From positions 1 through 64,000 of the forward strand of contig NZ_JAHTKU010000020.1 in the NCBI RefSeq assembly GCF_019192965.1: 64,000 bases of DNA, in the 5' to 3' direction. Positions within the stretch are counted from its first letter, which is position 1, and each line of letters opens with the position of its first letter. Source of the DNA: Nocardioides daeguensis (GTDB lineage Bacteria > Actinomycetota > Actinomycetes > Propionibacteriales > Nocardioidaceae). Shown piece after piece: positions 20,239 through 28,781 of this stretch. The position numbers and the translations under genes are program-made. The notes beneath the pieces were generated by a model. It ran no database searches. It was not told the DNA's origin and saw nothing but the letters and a program-made list of their open reading frames with translations.

Positions 20239-21461
20239 CAGTCACCACCCAGCCGGCGCCGGGCGCGGCGGGCGAGCTCGCGCGCCGCGGTACGACGGGC
20301 GCCGGCGAGGTCGCGCTCGGCGTCCCAGAGCTCGGTGACCGCGCGGTGGCGGGACCAGACGGCGCGCTCGACCGGGCCGGCGAGGTCGCGGTGCTCGGGG
20401 CGCGGGTGGACGCCCGTGAGCTTGCTGATGATGCCGGCGGCGAGAGCGGCGGCAGCGCCGGGGTCGATCGCGGTGACGGGGGCGTTCTCGCCCTCGGCGG
20501 GCGCGAGGGCCCGGTCGGAGAGCAGGCCGAGGTCGCCGATGACCCGGGCGCCGGAGGCGCCGATCCGCTGGGCCATCGCGGCGCCGACCTCGAGCGCTCG
20601 GTCGATCGCCCAGCCCGGGGTCAGCAACTTCTCGGCGGCCGGGTCCGGCGGCGCGGCCTGGAGGCCACGGGCAGCGCCGAACCGGATGAACCGGCCGTGG
20701 TCGGCGCTGGTCCACGGCGGCTGGGAGGTGCGGTCGACGAGCTCCTGCATCAGGGTCGCCTCCGCGAAGGTCAGCGACCGGTTGGTCTTGTCGGCCGGCG
20801 GGCGGAGCAGCCCATCGGGGAGCCCGAGCAGGCCCTCGAACGCGGCGGGCAGGCCCCGGTGGTCGCGGTCGTCGACGACGATCACGGTGACCCGGTCGGC
20901 ACCGACCAGCCCGACCCAGCGCTCGACCAGGCGGTCGTGGCGGTGCCGCTGCCAGAAGGAGGGGGTGACCGTGCCGCCGTCGGGCGCGTCGGCGGCATCG
21001 AGGATCGCGCGCAGCCAGTCGTCGTACGACGGCACCGGGACGTTCTGTCCGTACTGCTGCCACTGCGAGCCGAGCAGGCGCACGATCGGGCGCACCGTGA
21101 TCACGACGTGCGTCTGCGGACCGAGCACGTCGAGGACCGTGCGGGCGCCGTCGTCGGTGGCCTCGCAGTAGACCTCGCTGCTGAGCACCCCGACCCGCGG
21201 CCGCGCGTCCTGCAGGGCGCCGACCATCGCGTACCAACGCTCGCGGAAGGCGTCGATGTCCTTGCCGGGGTCGACCCGGCCGAGGGCGACCGCCATGGCG
21301 GCGTTCATCTCGTGGGCGAGCTCGCCGGGGTAGGCGACACCGTGCGTCGCGAGGGCATCACGCGCCTCCCACAGGGCTCCCTGCATCGCGGTGGTGCCGG
21401 TCTTGTAGGGCCCGATGTGGACCAGGGTGGTGCCGTCGGGCAGCGGCTCGACGCCGGTCAT
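20238..21461 (-). CDS. Sulfotransferase-like protein (paralogue 2)
   Basis: This 407-residue protein has the P-loop LVHIGPYKTGTTAMQGALW (KTGTT at 20-24) and the R-x7-S motif VRPIVRLLGSQWQQYG. A Ser-Ser-Glu (GVLSSEVYCE) matches the SSE of its neighbours. It is the most diverged of the three: it lacks the PEAEMLRH segment but has a long Ala/Gly-rich insert before the basic tail (ELARRARRRLGGD). The ATG at 21461 overlaps the stop of the preceding gene (ATGA); a longer open frame upstream belongs to that gene's other reading frame. It probably sulfates, or binds, a different acceptor from paralogues 1 and 3. Confidence 0.8.
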   Translation of the reverse strand: MTGVEPLPDGTTLVHIGPYKTGTTAMQGALWEARDALATHGVAYPGELAHEMNAAMAVALGRVDPGKDIDAFRERWYAMVGALQDARPRVGVLSSEVYCEATDDGARTVLDVLGPQTHVVITVRPIVRLLGSQWQQYGQNVPVPSYDDWLRAILDAADAPDGGTVTPSFWQRHRHDRLVERWVGLVGADRVTVIVVDDRDHRGLPAAFEGLLGLPDGLLRPPADKTNRSLTFAEATLMQELVDRTSQPPWTSADHGRFIRFGAARGLQAAPPDPAAEKLLTPGWAIDRALEVGAAMAQRIGASGARVIGDLGLLSDRALAPAEGENAPVTAIDPGAAAALAAGIISKLTGVHPRPEHRDLAGPVERAVWSRHRAVTELWDAERDLAGARRTAARELARRARRRLGGD

Positions 21462-22294
21462 CGGCTCCCCCGCAGTCGGTTCAGGAGGGCGCGCGCCGGC
21501 AGGTCCTCGACGGGGACGACGACCGCACGGTCCGGGGCGAGGTCGGCCGGCCGCTCGAGCTGGCCGAGCATCACCTCGAGCGCTGCGTCGGTGGCCACGT
21601 CGATGGGGACCAGGCCGCGCTCGGCGCGGACCGGCCAGAGCAGGGCGTCGCGGGGTCCGCTGATCGTCACGCCGTCGGCCTCGAGGTCCGCGAGTGCGGC
21701 GCGACAGGCGTCGCGCATCGCGCGGGCCTCGGCGGGCCCGAGATCGGGATCGGTGTCGAGCGCCCGGCTGATGCAGGCGGTCGCGTCGGCGGTGCCGTCC
21801 ACGGCGGTCTGCCAGGTCGGCGGCAGCAGCACCTCGACCTGGGCGACGATCGCGTCGGCGTACGCACGGGCGGTGGCCTGGCCGCTGGCCACGCTCTGCG
21901 GCGGCACCGGGTCGGCGTCGCTGTGGGCTGCCGCGGCGGCGACGTCGAAGCGCGGCCAGCGGCGACCGGCGGCGAGGGTCAGCAGCTGGTCGAGCGAGGT
22001 GACCTCGTCGAGGGACACCGCGAGGTGCACCGGCGCGGCGGCGGTGTGGACCGCCCGCACCTCGGCGACCCAGGCAGCCAGCCCCTCGGCGGTCGGCTCG
22101 GCGAGCAGCTCGGCCATCGCGCCGACGACGAGCAGCGTGCGGTCGTCGGCGAGGTCGGCGAGGTCGAGCACGGTCACGTCGGGAAGCTCGTCGTCGTCGC
22201 GGGTGACGCGCTCGTCCTCGAGCGAGGCCCACCACGTGGGCACGGCGAAGGCGTTCATCCCGGCGCGGGCGTCGGGGACGTGGAGCAGGCTCAC
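21458..22294 (-). CDS. Unknown protein within the sulfotransferase operon
   Basis: I do not recognise the 278-residue product. It has no signal peptide, no membrane helix and no P-loop. It is acidic in the middle, with a Rossmann-like alternation early on (VTVLDLADLADDRTLLVVGAMAELL). Its C-terminus resembles those of the flanking sulfotransferase-like proteins: VPIDVATDAALEVM is like VPTAVDVESAGRMM, and the ending ARALLNRLRGSR is like GRALLGELGRRARRR. It could be a cofactor-free relative, an acceptor-binding partner or a scaffold. The GTG start overlaps the upstream stop (GTGA), and its own stop overlaps the next start, so stoichiometric production with its neighbours is likely. Confidence 0.75.
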   Translation of the reverse strand: MSLLHVPDARAGMNAFAVPTWWASLEDERVTRDDDELPDVTVLDLADLADDRTLLVVGAMAELLAEPTAEGLAAWVAEVRAVHTAAAPVHLAVSLDEVTSLDQLLTLAAGRRWPRFDVAAAAAHSDADPVPPQSVASGQATARAYADAIVAQVEVLLPPTWQTAVDGTADATACISRALDTDPDLGPAEARAMRDACRAALADLEADGVTISGPRDALLWPVRAERGLVPIDVATDAALEVMLGQLERPADLAPDRAVVVPVEDLPARALLNRLRGSR

Positions 22295-23463
22295 CTGCGC
22301 GTCACCCGCCGGCGGGCCCGGCGACCGAGCTCTCCGAGCAGTGCACGGCCCCCGTATGTCGACAGGTCCGGCGGGGCAGGTGCGCCCGCGGGGGCCTTCG
22401 CCGCGTGCTGGAGTGCCGCCGTGAACACGACGTCCATCATCCGGCCGGCGCTCTCGACGTCGACGGCGGTCGGCACCTCCACCTCCTCGGCGTAGTCGGC
22501 GGGATCGACGACCAGGCTGGCCAGATCACCGACGACGGTGACGCCGGAGGCCTCGACGGCGGCGTTCCACGCGGCGGCGTACTCGTTGGCCTTCTCCGCG
22601 ACCCAGCGCGGTGCGCGGATGGGGTGGGGCGAGGTGGTGTTGGTGTAGTCGCGCAGCGGGATCCGGGCCAGCACGCCGATCACCTCCATCCAGGTCGGAT
22701 GGTCGCCGCCGTGGTCGGTCCAGGCGCGGTTGAAGTGCCGCAGCATCTCGGCCTCGGGGTAGGGCAGCGACGCGTTGCCCTCGGGCACCAGCTGGAGCAC
22801 GTCGGCGACGCCCATCAGCCGTTCGAAGACCCGCAGGTTGTGCAGCCGGTCGACCGGGTCGGGGACCACGAGGATGATCCGGTCCTCACCGAACACCGGG
22901 CCCCACTCCTCGATGATGCGGCGCAGGCTGAACCGGTGCAGCGACGGCATGAACTTGACGTAGTCGACGCTCACCTCGCCCTCGACGCTGACCGCGGCGA
23001 ACTGGTTGGTCGCCCATTCCTCCAACGACTCGGTGCCGCGCCGGCGCAGCCACTGCTGCCACTGGGACACCATGAGCGGCGCCAGCGGCCGCAGCGTGAC
23101 GACGATGTGGGTATCGGCGCCGAGCTGGTCGGCGAGGTAGGAGATCCGCTCCCCCTTGGCGTGGCTCAGCGACTCGCTCGACCAGAACGTGCAGCGGGCT
23201 TCGGACTCCCGGAACTCCGTGGCGAGCGCCTGCCAGCGCTTCTCCCACGTGCCCTGCCAGAAGTCCGCGAGGCCGCCTGCCGCAACCTGGCCGACCCGCA
23301 TCTCGTGCCGGCCGTGGTTGACGTTGTGGGCACCGAGCGCCTCGAGCTCGGGGCGGGCGCGGTCGAGCGCGCCCTGCAGCGCCGTCGTCCCCGTCTTGGG
23401 GAGACCGATGTGGAGGAACCGCGAGCCGTCCGGGAGGGCGTCGGGCAGGTCGACAGAGCGCAT
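22291..23463 (-). CDS. Sulfotransferase-like protein (paralogue 1)
   Basis: The 390-residue protein carries the 5'-phosphosulfate loop FLHIGLPKTGTTALQ (PKTGTT at 22-27). The 3'-phosphate motif VTLRPLAPLMVSQWQQW has Arg and Ser at the expected spacing, and the conserved TFWSSESLSHAKGE follows. It is the closest relative of paralogue 3 across its length. The C-terminus has the shared VPTAVDVESAGRMM segment and the basic helix RALLGELGRRARRRV. The start is 9 bp from the stop of the polymerase gene, so it is the second gene of the operon. It is cytoplasmic by sequence, so modification would occur on a nucleotide- or lipid-linked intermediate before export. Confidence 0.8.
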   Translation of the reverse strand: MRSVDLPDALPDGSRFLHIGLPKTGTTALQGALDRARPELEALGAHNVNHGRHEMRVGQVAAGGLADFWQGTWEKRWQALATEFRESEARCTFWSSESLSHAKGERISYLADQLGADTHIVVTLRPLAPLMVSQWQQWLRRRGTESLEEWATNQFAAVSVEGEVSVDYVKFMPSLHRFSLRRIIEEWGPVFGEDRIILVVPDPVDRLHNLRVFERLMGVADVLQLVPEGNASLPYPEAEMLRHFNRAWTDHGGDHPTWMEVIGVLARIPLRDYTNTTSPHPIRAPRWVAEKANEYAAAWNAAVEASGVTVVGDLASLVVDPADYAEEVEVPTAVDVESAGRMMDVVFTAALQHAAKAPAGAPAPPDLSTYGGRALLGELGRRARRRVTRR

Positions 23464-23472
23464 CGGGTGATC

Positions 23473-26400
23473 CTAGGACTCTGCTCCGAAGAAGGCCGCC
23501 GCCACCCGCTCCGCGGCATGACCGTCCATGTACCGGCTGAACCGCTCGTGGAAGGCCGCCACCTCGCCGGCGTACCGCCGCCGCAGGCCGTCGAGGTCGC
23601 GGAGCAGGTCGACGACCTGCTCCGCGGTGTCGACGTGCGGCCCCGGCGCGGTGGGCCCGTAGTCGTAGAGGAAGCCGCGCACGCCGCCGACGTAGGTGTC
23701 GAGGTCGGGGACCAGGAACACCATCGGGCGGTCGGTCAGCGCGAAGTCGAAGCGCAGCGACGAGTAGTCGAGCACCGCCGCGTCGGCGGCGAGGATCAGG
23801 TCGTTGATCTCGGGATACTCGGTGACGTCGAGGAAGCGAGTCGCGCCGGCACCGTCGCCGGCGGGGTTGTGGAACCGGTGGCCGCGCAGCAGCAGGACGT
23901 AGTCGGGGCCCAGCTCGCGGGCGGCGGAGGCGACGTCGAGGTGGTGCACGGCATCGGCCGCACGCCAGTTGGTCGCCTGGTCGTCGCGCCACGTGGGGGC
24001 GTAGAGGATCGCCTTCTGGTGGGGCTGGATCCCGAGCCGGCGCCGTACGTCGTCGCGGACCACCGCGGCCCGCTCGCCGACGAGCACGTCGTCGCGCGGG
24101 TAGCCCTCGCTGTGGATCGCCCCGTCGTAGGCGTACTCGCGGCGGTAGTACTGGTCCATGTCGGGGTCGGGCGTCAAGATCAGGTCCCACTGCCGCGAGG
24201 TGCGGGCGAGCTCGAGCTCGATGCGCCGCGGCGGGTAGTGCTTGGCGTCCCACATCCGGATGCCCATCGACTTGGACGGGTAGCCGTGGAAGGTCTGGAG
24301 CAGCCGCTGCCCGGGCCGCTTGCGGAACCAGCGCTCGGGATCGATGTTCATGCACAGCTGACCGGCGGCGGCCAGCACCCGGTACCACTCGCGGGTCGTC
24401 ATCACGACGGGTACGGCGCCCTCCGGCACCCACGACGCGGCCGAGGCGACCCCCCAGTAGAGCGTGAGGTCGGGACGGGTTCGCCGCAGCTCGTGGTGCA
24501 GCGCGAGCTGGCTGTCGGTCGCGGTGGCGCCGACGTAGGACTGGAAGTAGACGGAGTCCGGTTCGAGCGGGATGTCGCCGTCGGCGTACCACTCCTGGAG
24601 CTGGGTCTGGCCGTAGGGGACGCGGTCCTCGACCGGCACCGCCGGAAGCAGCTCGACGCCGGCCACGCGCCCCTCCTGCACGACGCGCGCGGAGTAGTCG
24701 GAGCCGACCATGAAGTGGTGGAGACGGTCGATGCCACGCTCCCCGAGGAGGGTGCGCGTGGTGGCGCCCGCACTGGTGACGGCGAACCAGAACCAGGCGG
24801 GAGCCAGCGGGCGTTCGCCGAGGCCCCACCGGTCGGTGGTCAGCGTGATGCTCGCCCGGACCGCTCCGGGCTGGTCGCCCGGGCGCAGGTCGCCGGCGAC
24901 GACCTCGGCGCCGCCCACCTGGGCCAGCAGCACCAGCCGGGCGTCGGCGGGCGCGGGAGCGCCGAGCCAACGGCCGGTCACGTCGAGCCGGAGTCCCTCG
25001 ACGACGACGTCGTCCACGACGAGGGTGCCGGCGGTCTCGTAGAGCTCGGTGTCGCCGGCCGGGGTCCGGGAGCCGACCAGCTCACCTTCGCCGACACCGA
25101 GCCACTGGGGCGCGCCGGCGGCCCAGCCGAGCGGGACCTCGCGACCGTCGGGGGTGATCGCCCGGACCTGCCAGCGACGCTGACCCGACCACGCGGCGGG
25201 GAGCTGGACCCGGAAGGCGGAGGCACCGTCGGGCCCCTCGGTGAGCTCGGCGCGGACCTGCTGGGTGCCTTGGGTGACCCGAAGGGCCGTCACCGTCGAG
25301 CCGGCGGGGTCGAGGGTGCCCTCGACGGTGCGCCCAGCGACGGCGAGGGTGCGCAGCCGCGGGCCACGGTCGGGACGGATCCGGAGGCCGACCACGTCGG
25401 AGCGCGGGTTGAACGCGACCACCGATCCGGCGACCGGGCGCGGGGCGAGGTGGTCGCGGCCGATGAAGCCGGCCGAGGCCTGCTCGTCGATGAGCGGGAC
25501 GGCACCGGAGCGTCGTACGCCGTCGACGTCGATGTCGACCTCGAGGACCCAGGTGGTGGTGCCGTCGGCGCTGTCGGTGGCGGCGACCACCTCGGCGACG
25601 GGGACGACGGCGTCGAAGGCGCCCCAGGAGAAGTCCTGGTGGCGGCGCAGCGCCTGGTTGGCGCGGGCGTCGCGGAACTGGCGGATCTCCAGCGGGACCC
25701 GTCGCCCGGTGGCGCTCTCGACGAGCGCGCAGGTGATCGCGGGCGGCGCGCTCATGTGCACGAAGTCGACCGCGGCGAACACGGTCAGCTCGAGAGTGGT
25801 GGCGTCGACCCAGCGGGCCTCGCGCAGCATCGCGCGGAATCGGGTCTCGTCGGCGGTCATCTCGAACAGGTCGGCCGGGATGCCGAGCTCGGCGTCGTCG
25901 TGGTGCGGCAGCAGCGCCCACACCTTGCCGTCGCGGACCGCGGTGGGCCGGTTGCCGCGGGTGAACAGCCGGGCACCGAGGAAGTCCTCGAGCGCCTTGC
26001 GGTGGTCGTTGCGCAGCAGCCAGAGCTTGACCCGGGCCTCGGCGTTCAGCCTCGCCCAGACGTGCTCGTCGGCGGCGTCGAGCAGCATCGTGACGTGGTC
26101 GCGCAGGGTCTGCCACTGGTGCTCGTCGGCGCGCTCGACGTCGGCGATCAGCGGCTGCACGGCCGTGTCGAGCACGCCCCACAAGAACCACTCCCGGACC
26201 TCGGGCAGGCCGAGTGCCTCGACCCGGTGCCAGGTGTGGTCGTTGCGGTCGATCCAGCCGGCCAGGCCGCTGAGCACGTCGGGGACGGTGCCGACCTGGA
26301 CGCCGTCACGTCGGTCGGTGGGGATGTAGGTGAAGTCGGCCAGCAGGTCGAAGGCGCTGGCCCGCTCGAGCAGGCCGAGCGCGACGTCGGCGCCGTCGGG

Positions 26401-27057
26401 GAACTCCTCGCAGAAGCGCAGGCCGAGCTGGCGCCAGGTCGCCTTCGTGAAGAGCTTGTTGCCGAGGCCGAGGTCGGTGACCGCGACCGGCGTGGCGGCG
26501 AGCGTCGTACCGCGCACGGGGGTGTGGTGGGCGGCGTCGTACGCCGAGTCGGGGATCCAGCCGGCGATGTCGGGCTCGCGCATCGCGCCGACCACGACCG
26601 GCGAGCCGGAGCGGGCGTGAGCCTCGACCAGCCGCTCGATGCCGGTGTGGACGAAGTCGTCCCCGGCGTTGGTCACCACGACGACGAGCTCGCCGGACGC
26701 GGCCGCGACACCGGCGTTGCGGGCCGCGGCGAGGGACTTCTCGACCCTGACCCGGGTCTTGATCCGCCAGTCCTCGGCGGCGTGCTCGCGCACGGTCGCG
26801 GTGACCCGTTCGTGGCGTCCGAAGCGCACCACGAGGACCTCGAGGTTGCGGTGGGTCTGGACCTTCAGCGAGTCCAGGCAGGTGCCGATCCGGGTGGTGT
26901 CGTCGTCACTGACGGGGAGCACGACGGTGACCAGCGGCCCGGAGAACTCACCGCGGAACCGGCGGGTGGCACGGCCGATGGGCCCGCGCATCCGCCCGGG
27001 TCCTGCCTTGGCGAGCCGGATCAGGCCCTGCTGGGCGCGGGCGCGGTCGAGTGCCAC
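23473..27057 (-). CDS. GT2 glycosyltransferase fused to CDP-polyol phosphotransferase (TagF/TarL-like polymerase)
   Basis: At 1194 residues this is the largest product here. Residues about 40-260 are a family 2 glycosyltransferase (VTVVLPVSDDD, SLAAARNAGVAAASGE, TNAGDDF as the DxD-like site). Residues about 300-800 appear to be beta-rich linker domains. Residues about 830-1190 are a CDP-glycerol/CDP-ribitol phosphotransferase, with TFHGYPSKSMG (about 920), LYAPTWRDD (about 1017) and LDYSSLRFDFALTDRP (about 1096). It should extend a poly(polyol phosphate) chain, perhaps with sugar inserted by the GT2 half. With CDP-ribitol synthase in the same operon, ribitol phosphate is the likely unit. GTG start behind AAGGA; first gene of the operon. 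Confidence 0.88.
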   Translation of the reverse strand: MALDRARAQQGLIRLAKAGPGRMRGPIGRATRRFRGEFSGPLVTVVLPVSDDDTTRIGTCLDSLKVQTHRNLEVLVVRFGRHERVTATVREHAAEDWRIKTRVRVEKSLAAARNAGVAAASGELVVVVTNAGDDFVHTGIERLVEAHARSGSPVVVGAMREPDIAGWIPDSAYDAAHHTPVRGTTLAATPVAVTDLGLGNKLFTKATWRQLGLRFCEEFPDGADVALGLLERASAFDLLADFTYIPTDRRDGVQVGTVPDVLSGLAGWIDRNDHTWHRVEALGLPEVREWFLWGVLDTAVQPLIADVERADEHQWQTLRDHVTMLLDAADEHVWARLNAEARVKLWLLRNDHRKALEDFLGARLFTRGNRPTAVRDGKVWALLPHHDDAELGIPADLFEMTADETRFRAMLREARWVDATTLELTVFAAVDFVHMSAPPAITCALVESATGRRVPLEIRQFRDARANQALRRHQDFSWGAFDAVVPVAEVVAATDSADGTTTWVLEVDIDVDGVRRSGAVPLIDEQASAGFIGRDHLAPRPVAGSVVAFNPRSDVVGLRIRPDRGPRLRTLAVAGRTVEGTLDPAGSTVTALRVTQGTQQVRAELTEGPDGASAFRVQLPAAWSGQRRWQVRAITPDGREVPLGWAAGAPQWLGVGEGELVGSRTPAGDTELYETAGTLVVDDVVVEGLRLDVTGRWLGAPAPADARLVLLAQVGGAEVVAGDLRPGDQPGAVRASITLTTDRWGLGERPLAPAWFWFAVTSAGATTRTLLGERGIDRLHHFMVGSDYSARVVQEGRVAGVELLPAVPVEDRVPYGQTQLQEWYADGDIPLEPDSVYFQSYVGATATDSQLALHHELRRTRPDLTLYWGVASAASWVPEGAVPVVMTTREWYRVLAAAGQLCMNIDPERWFRKRPGQRLLQTFHGYPSKSMGIRMWDAKHYPPRRIELELARTSRQWDLILTPDPDMDQYYRREYAYDGAIHSEGYPRDDVLVGERAAVVRDDVRRRLGIQPHQKAILYAPTWRDDQATNWRAADAVHHLDVASAARELGPDYVLLLRGHRFHNPAGDGAGATRFLDVTEYPEINDLILAADAAVLDYSSLRFDFALTDRPMVFLVPDLDTYVGGVRGFLYDYGPTAPGPHVDTAEQVVDLLRDLDGLRRRYAGEVAAFHERFSRYMDGHAAERVAAAFFGAES

Positions 27058-27127
27058 GGCGGCAGCGTCCTTCCGGGTCGACGGGTGGGTCGCCCGATGC
27101 TACCGAGGGGCGGGTCGAACGGAGGGA

Positions 27128-27724
27128 TCAGGCGGGGCGGCGGGCCTGAGTGCGGGCCTGCGCCTCGAGGGCGTGGATCTGCGAGGTGAGGACGTCGAGC
27201 TCGGCCTCGAGCTCGGCGACCCGGACGACGGCCTGGTTGGCGCGCTCGTCGGCACCGGCGAGCTGCTGGGTGAGCCGCTCGGCGGCCCGCTGGGCGGTTT
27301 CAGCACGGTCGCCGGCCTCCACCAGCTCGCGGCGGGCCTCGGCCAGCTCGGCGGCGGCGTCGCCGAGGCGCTTCTCGAGGCGGGCGACGGTGGCGTCGCG
27401 CTTGGCGACCAGGCCCTGCATGTCGGCGGCGAACGCGACGTTCTCCGCGGTGCGGACCTCGGTCAGGTCGGCGTACGCACGCGCCTGGGCGGCCCGGTCG
27501 CGGGCGGCCTCCTGACGGGAGTCCAGGAGCTCGGTGTGGGTGATCTTGGTGGCGGCGACACCCAGGACGAGGGCGACGACCGCGGCGATCGTGACGAGGG
27601 CCCAAGAGCCGGTCACGGCGGTGCCGGCGACGGCGAGCGTCGCGAGCACGAGGAGGAGCACAGCGACCACGAGCCGCGTGGAGCGCTGACGACGGCGGTT
27701 GCCGGACATGACAGGGGAAGTCAT
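27128..27724 (-). CDS. Two-TM coiled-coil protein of unknown function
   Basis: The 198-residue protein has a basic N-terminus (SGNRRRQRSTR), two closely spaced hydrophobic helices (about residues 18-58), and then a long heptad-rich region (about 70-190; VAELEAELDVLTSQIHALEAQ). The coiled coil should be cytoplasmic if the basic start is inside. No enzyme motif is present. It lies 70 bp upstream of the polymerase gene in the same direction and could be a membrane scaffold for that machinery, but the link is positional only. An ATG at 27709 is an alternative start; neither has a strong ribosome site. Confidence 0.65.
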   Translation of the reverse strand: MTSPVMSGNRRRQRSTRLVVAVLLLVLATLAVAGTAVTGSWALVTIAAVVALVLGVAATKITHTELLDSRQEAARDRAAQARAYADLTEVRTAENVAFAADMQGLVAKRDATVARLEKRLGDAAAELAEARRELVEAGDRAETAQRAAERLTQQLAGADERANQAVVRVAELEAELDVLTSQIHALEAQARTQARRPA

Positions 27725-27812
27725 GTCTTGCACGGTAGGCCTCTGGTCCCGGTAGACGCGGCAGACACGCTTGTCACACTCGCCCCAACCGTCACAGGTT
27801 CGAAATCGGACG

Positions 27813-28772
27813 TCAGCGGACCGGGCGGTACGACGCGTGTCCGTCGCGGACGATCACGGAGAACGCGATGGTGGGCTTCCAGCGTTGGGCCGGCTTCGCC
27901 GTCCGCCGCTGGACGAACCGGATTCCGTGAACACGCCACTGCGTCGGCGCGACCTGGCTCTGCAGCCACTCGATCACGGAGGCCTCGTTCGCGCTCGCGG
28001 CAAGCCGACGGTTGGCCTCCAGAACCAGCTCACGCACCTTCCTGACGGCGATCCACTCCCAGGTGTAGCGCTTGGTACCGGAGAACGTGCGCGACTTCGG
28101 GATCGCGATGTGCGGTCGCGTCCAGTCCCAGGTCTGCGTGCAGGCGAGCGGGTTCGTGTAGCTGGCCTCGGTCTCGCCCACCACATCGGCCTGCGGGGTG
28201 GCGCTGACCAGCCTGCCCTGCGAGTCAGTCACGAAGACGACGTGACCGGCGCCCTTGGGCGACGCCGTGAAGATGGTCCCGCCGCCGGGAGCGGGCGCCA
28301 TGGTGAGCTCGGCCCACTGCGAGGAGTCGGCGTAGGGCGGCTCGTCCTGGTCGCCCCAGAGGGTCTCGCCCTTCAATGGTTCCGAGTACGAGCGGACACT
28401 GCGGATCCACGTCGGAGGCACTGCTGCGCGATGCGCCCGCAAGGAGGCACGGACCGGCGCCACGGTCCGCGAGTAGCGCACCCGGCCGCGCTGCACCTGG
28501 GCGAAGTCGAGACCGATCGAGTCGGCGCCCCAGTCGACCGTGCGGCGGATCGTTCCGCTCTTGCGGTCCAACTGGGTGACCGAGACGACGCCAGCGCACC
28601 GTCGGACGTACGTGCCGCCGCCCTCGCTCCACGCCGTGTCGAAGGACGCCATCAGTGCGGCCCGGAACGCGGCATGCGCGCTCGGGTCCGGCGATGCGGT
28701 GGTGCGCGCCCCGGCGGGCGCAACCCCGAGGGCGAGGGCAAGTGACATGACCGGACCGAGAATCAGGCGCAT
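27813..28772 (-). CDS. Secreted protein of unknown function
   Basis: The 319-residue product starts with a signal peptide (MRLILGPVMSLALALGVAPAGA, cleavage near residue 22) and has no later membrane helix and no lipobox. The mature part has two Cys, many Trp and Tyr, and the phrase FTASPKGAGHVVFVTDSQGRLVSATPQ. That resembles actinobacterial LppX/LprG-type or beta-propeller fragments only weakly, so I assign no family. AGGATC precedes the ATG. The gene starts 9 bp after the DUF3180 gene, so it is cotranscribed with the folate genes, which says nothing clear about its role. Confidence 0.65.
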   Translation of the reverse strand: MRLILGPVMSLALALGVAPAGARTTASPDPSAHAAFRAALMASFDTAWSEGGGTYVRRCAGVVSVTQLDRKSGTIRRTVDWGADSIGLDFAQVQRGRVRYSRTVAPVRASLRAHRAAVPPTWIRSVRSYSEPLKGETLWGDQDEPPYADSSQWAELTMAPAPGGGTIFTASPKGAGHVVFVTDSQGRLVSATPQADVVGETEASYTNPLACTQTWDWTRPHIAIPKSRTFSGTKRYTWEWIAVRKVRELVLEANRRLAASANEASVIEWLQSQVAPTQWRVHGIRFVQRRTAKPAQRWKPTIAFSVIVRDGHASYRPVR

Positions 28773-28781
28773 GGCAGGATC

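Noticed and set aside
22405..27189. Open frame of over 1500 codons on the + strand opposite the polymerase operon
   Set aside because: It reads as low-complexity Gly/Val/Glu/Arg text and covers two real genes and the spaces between them.
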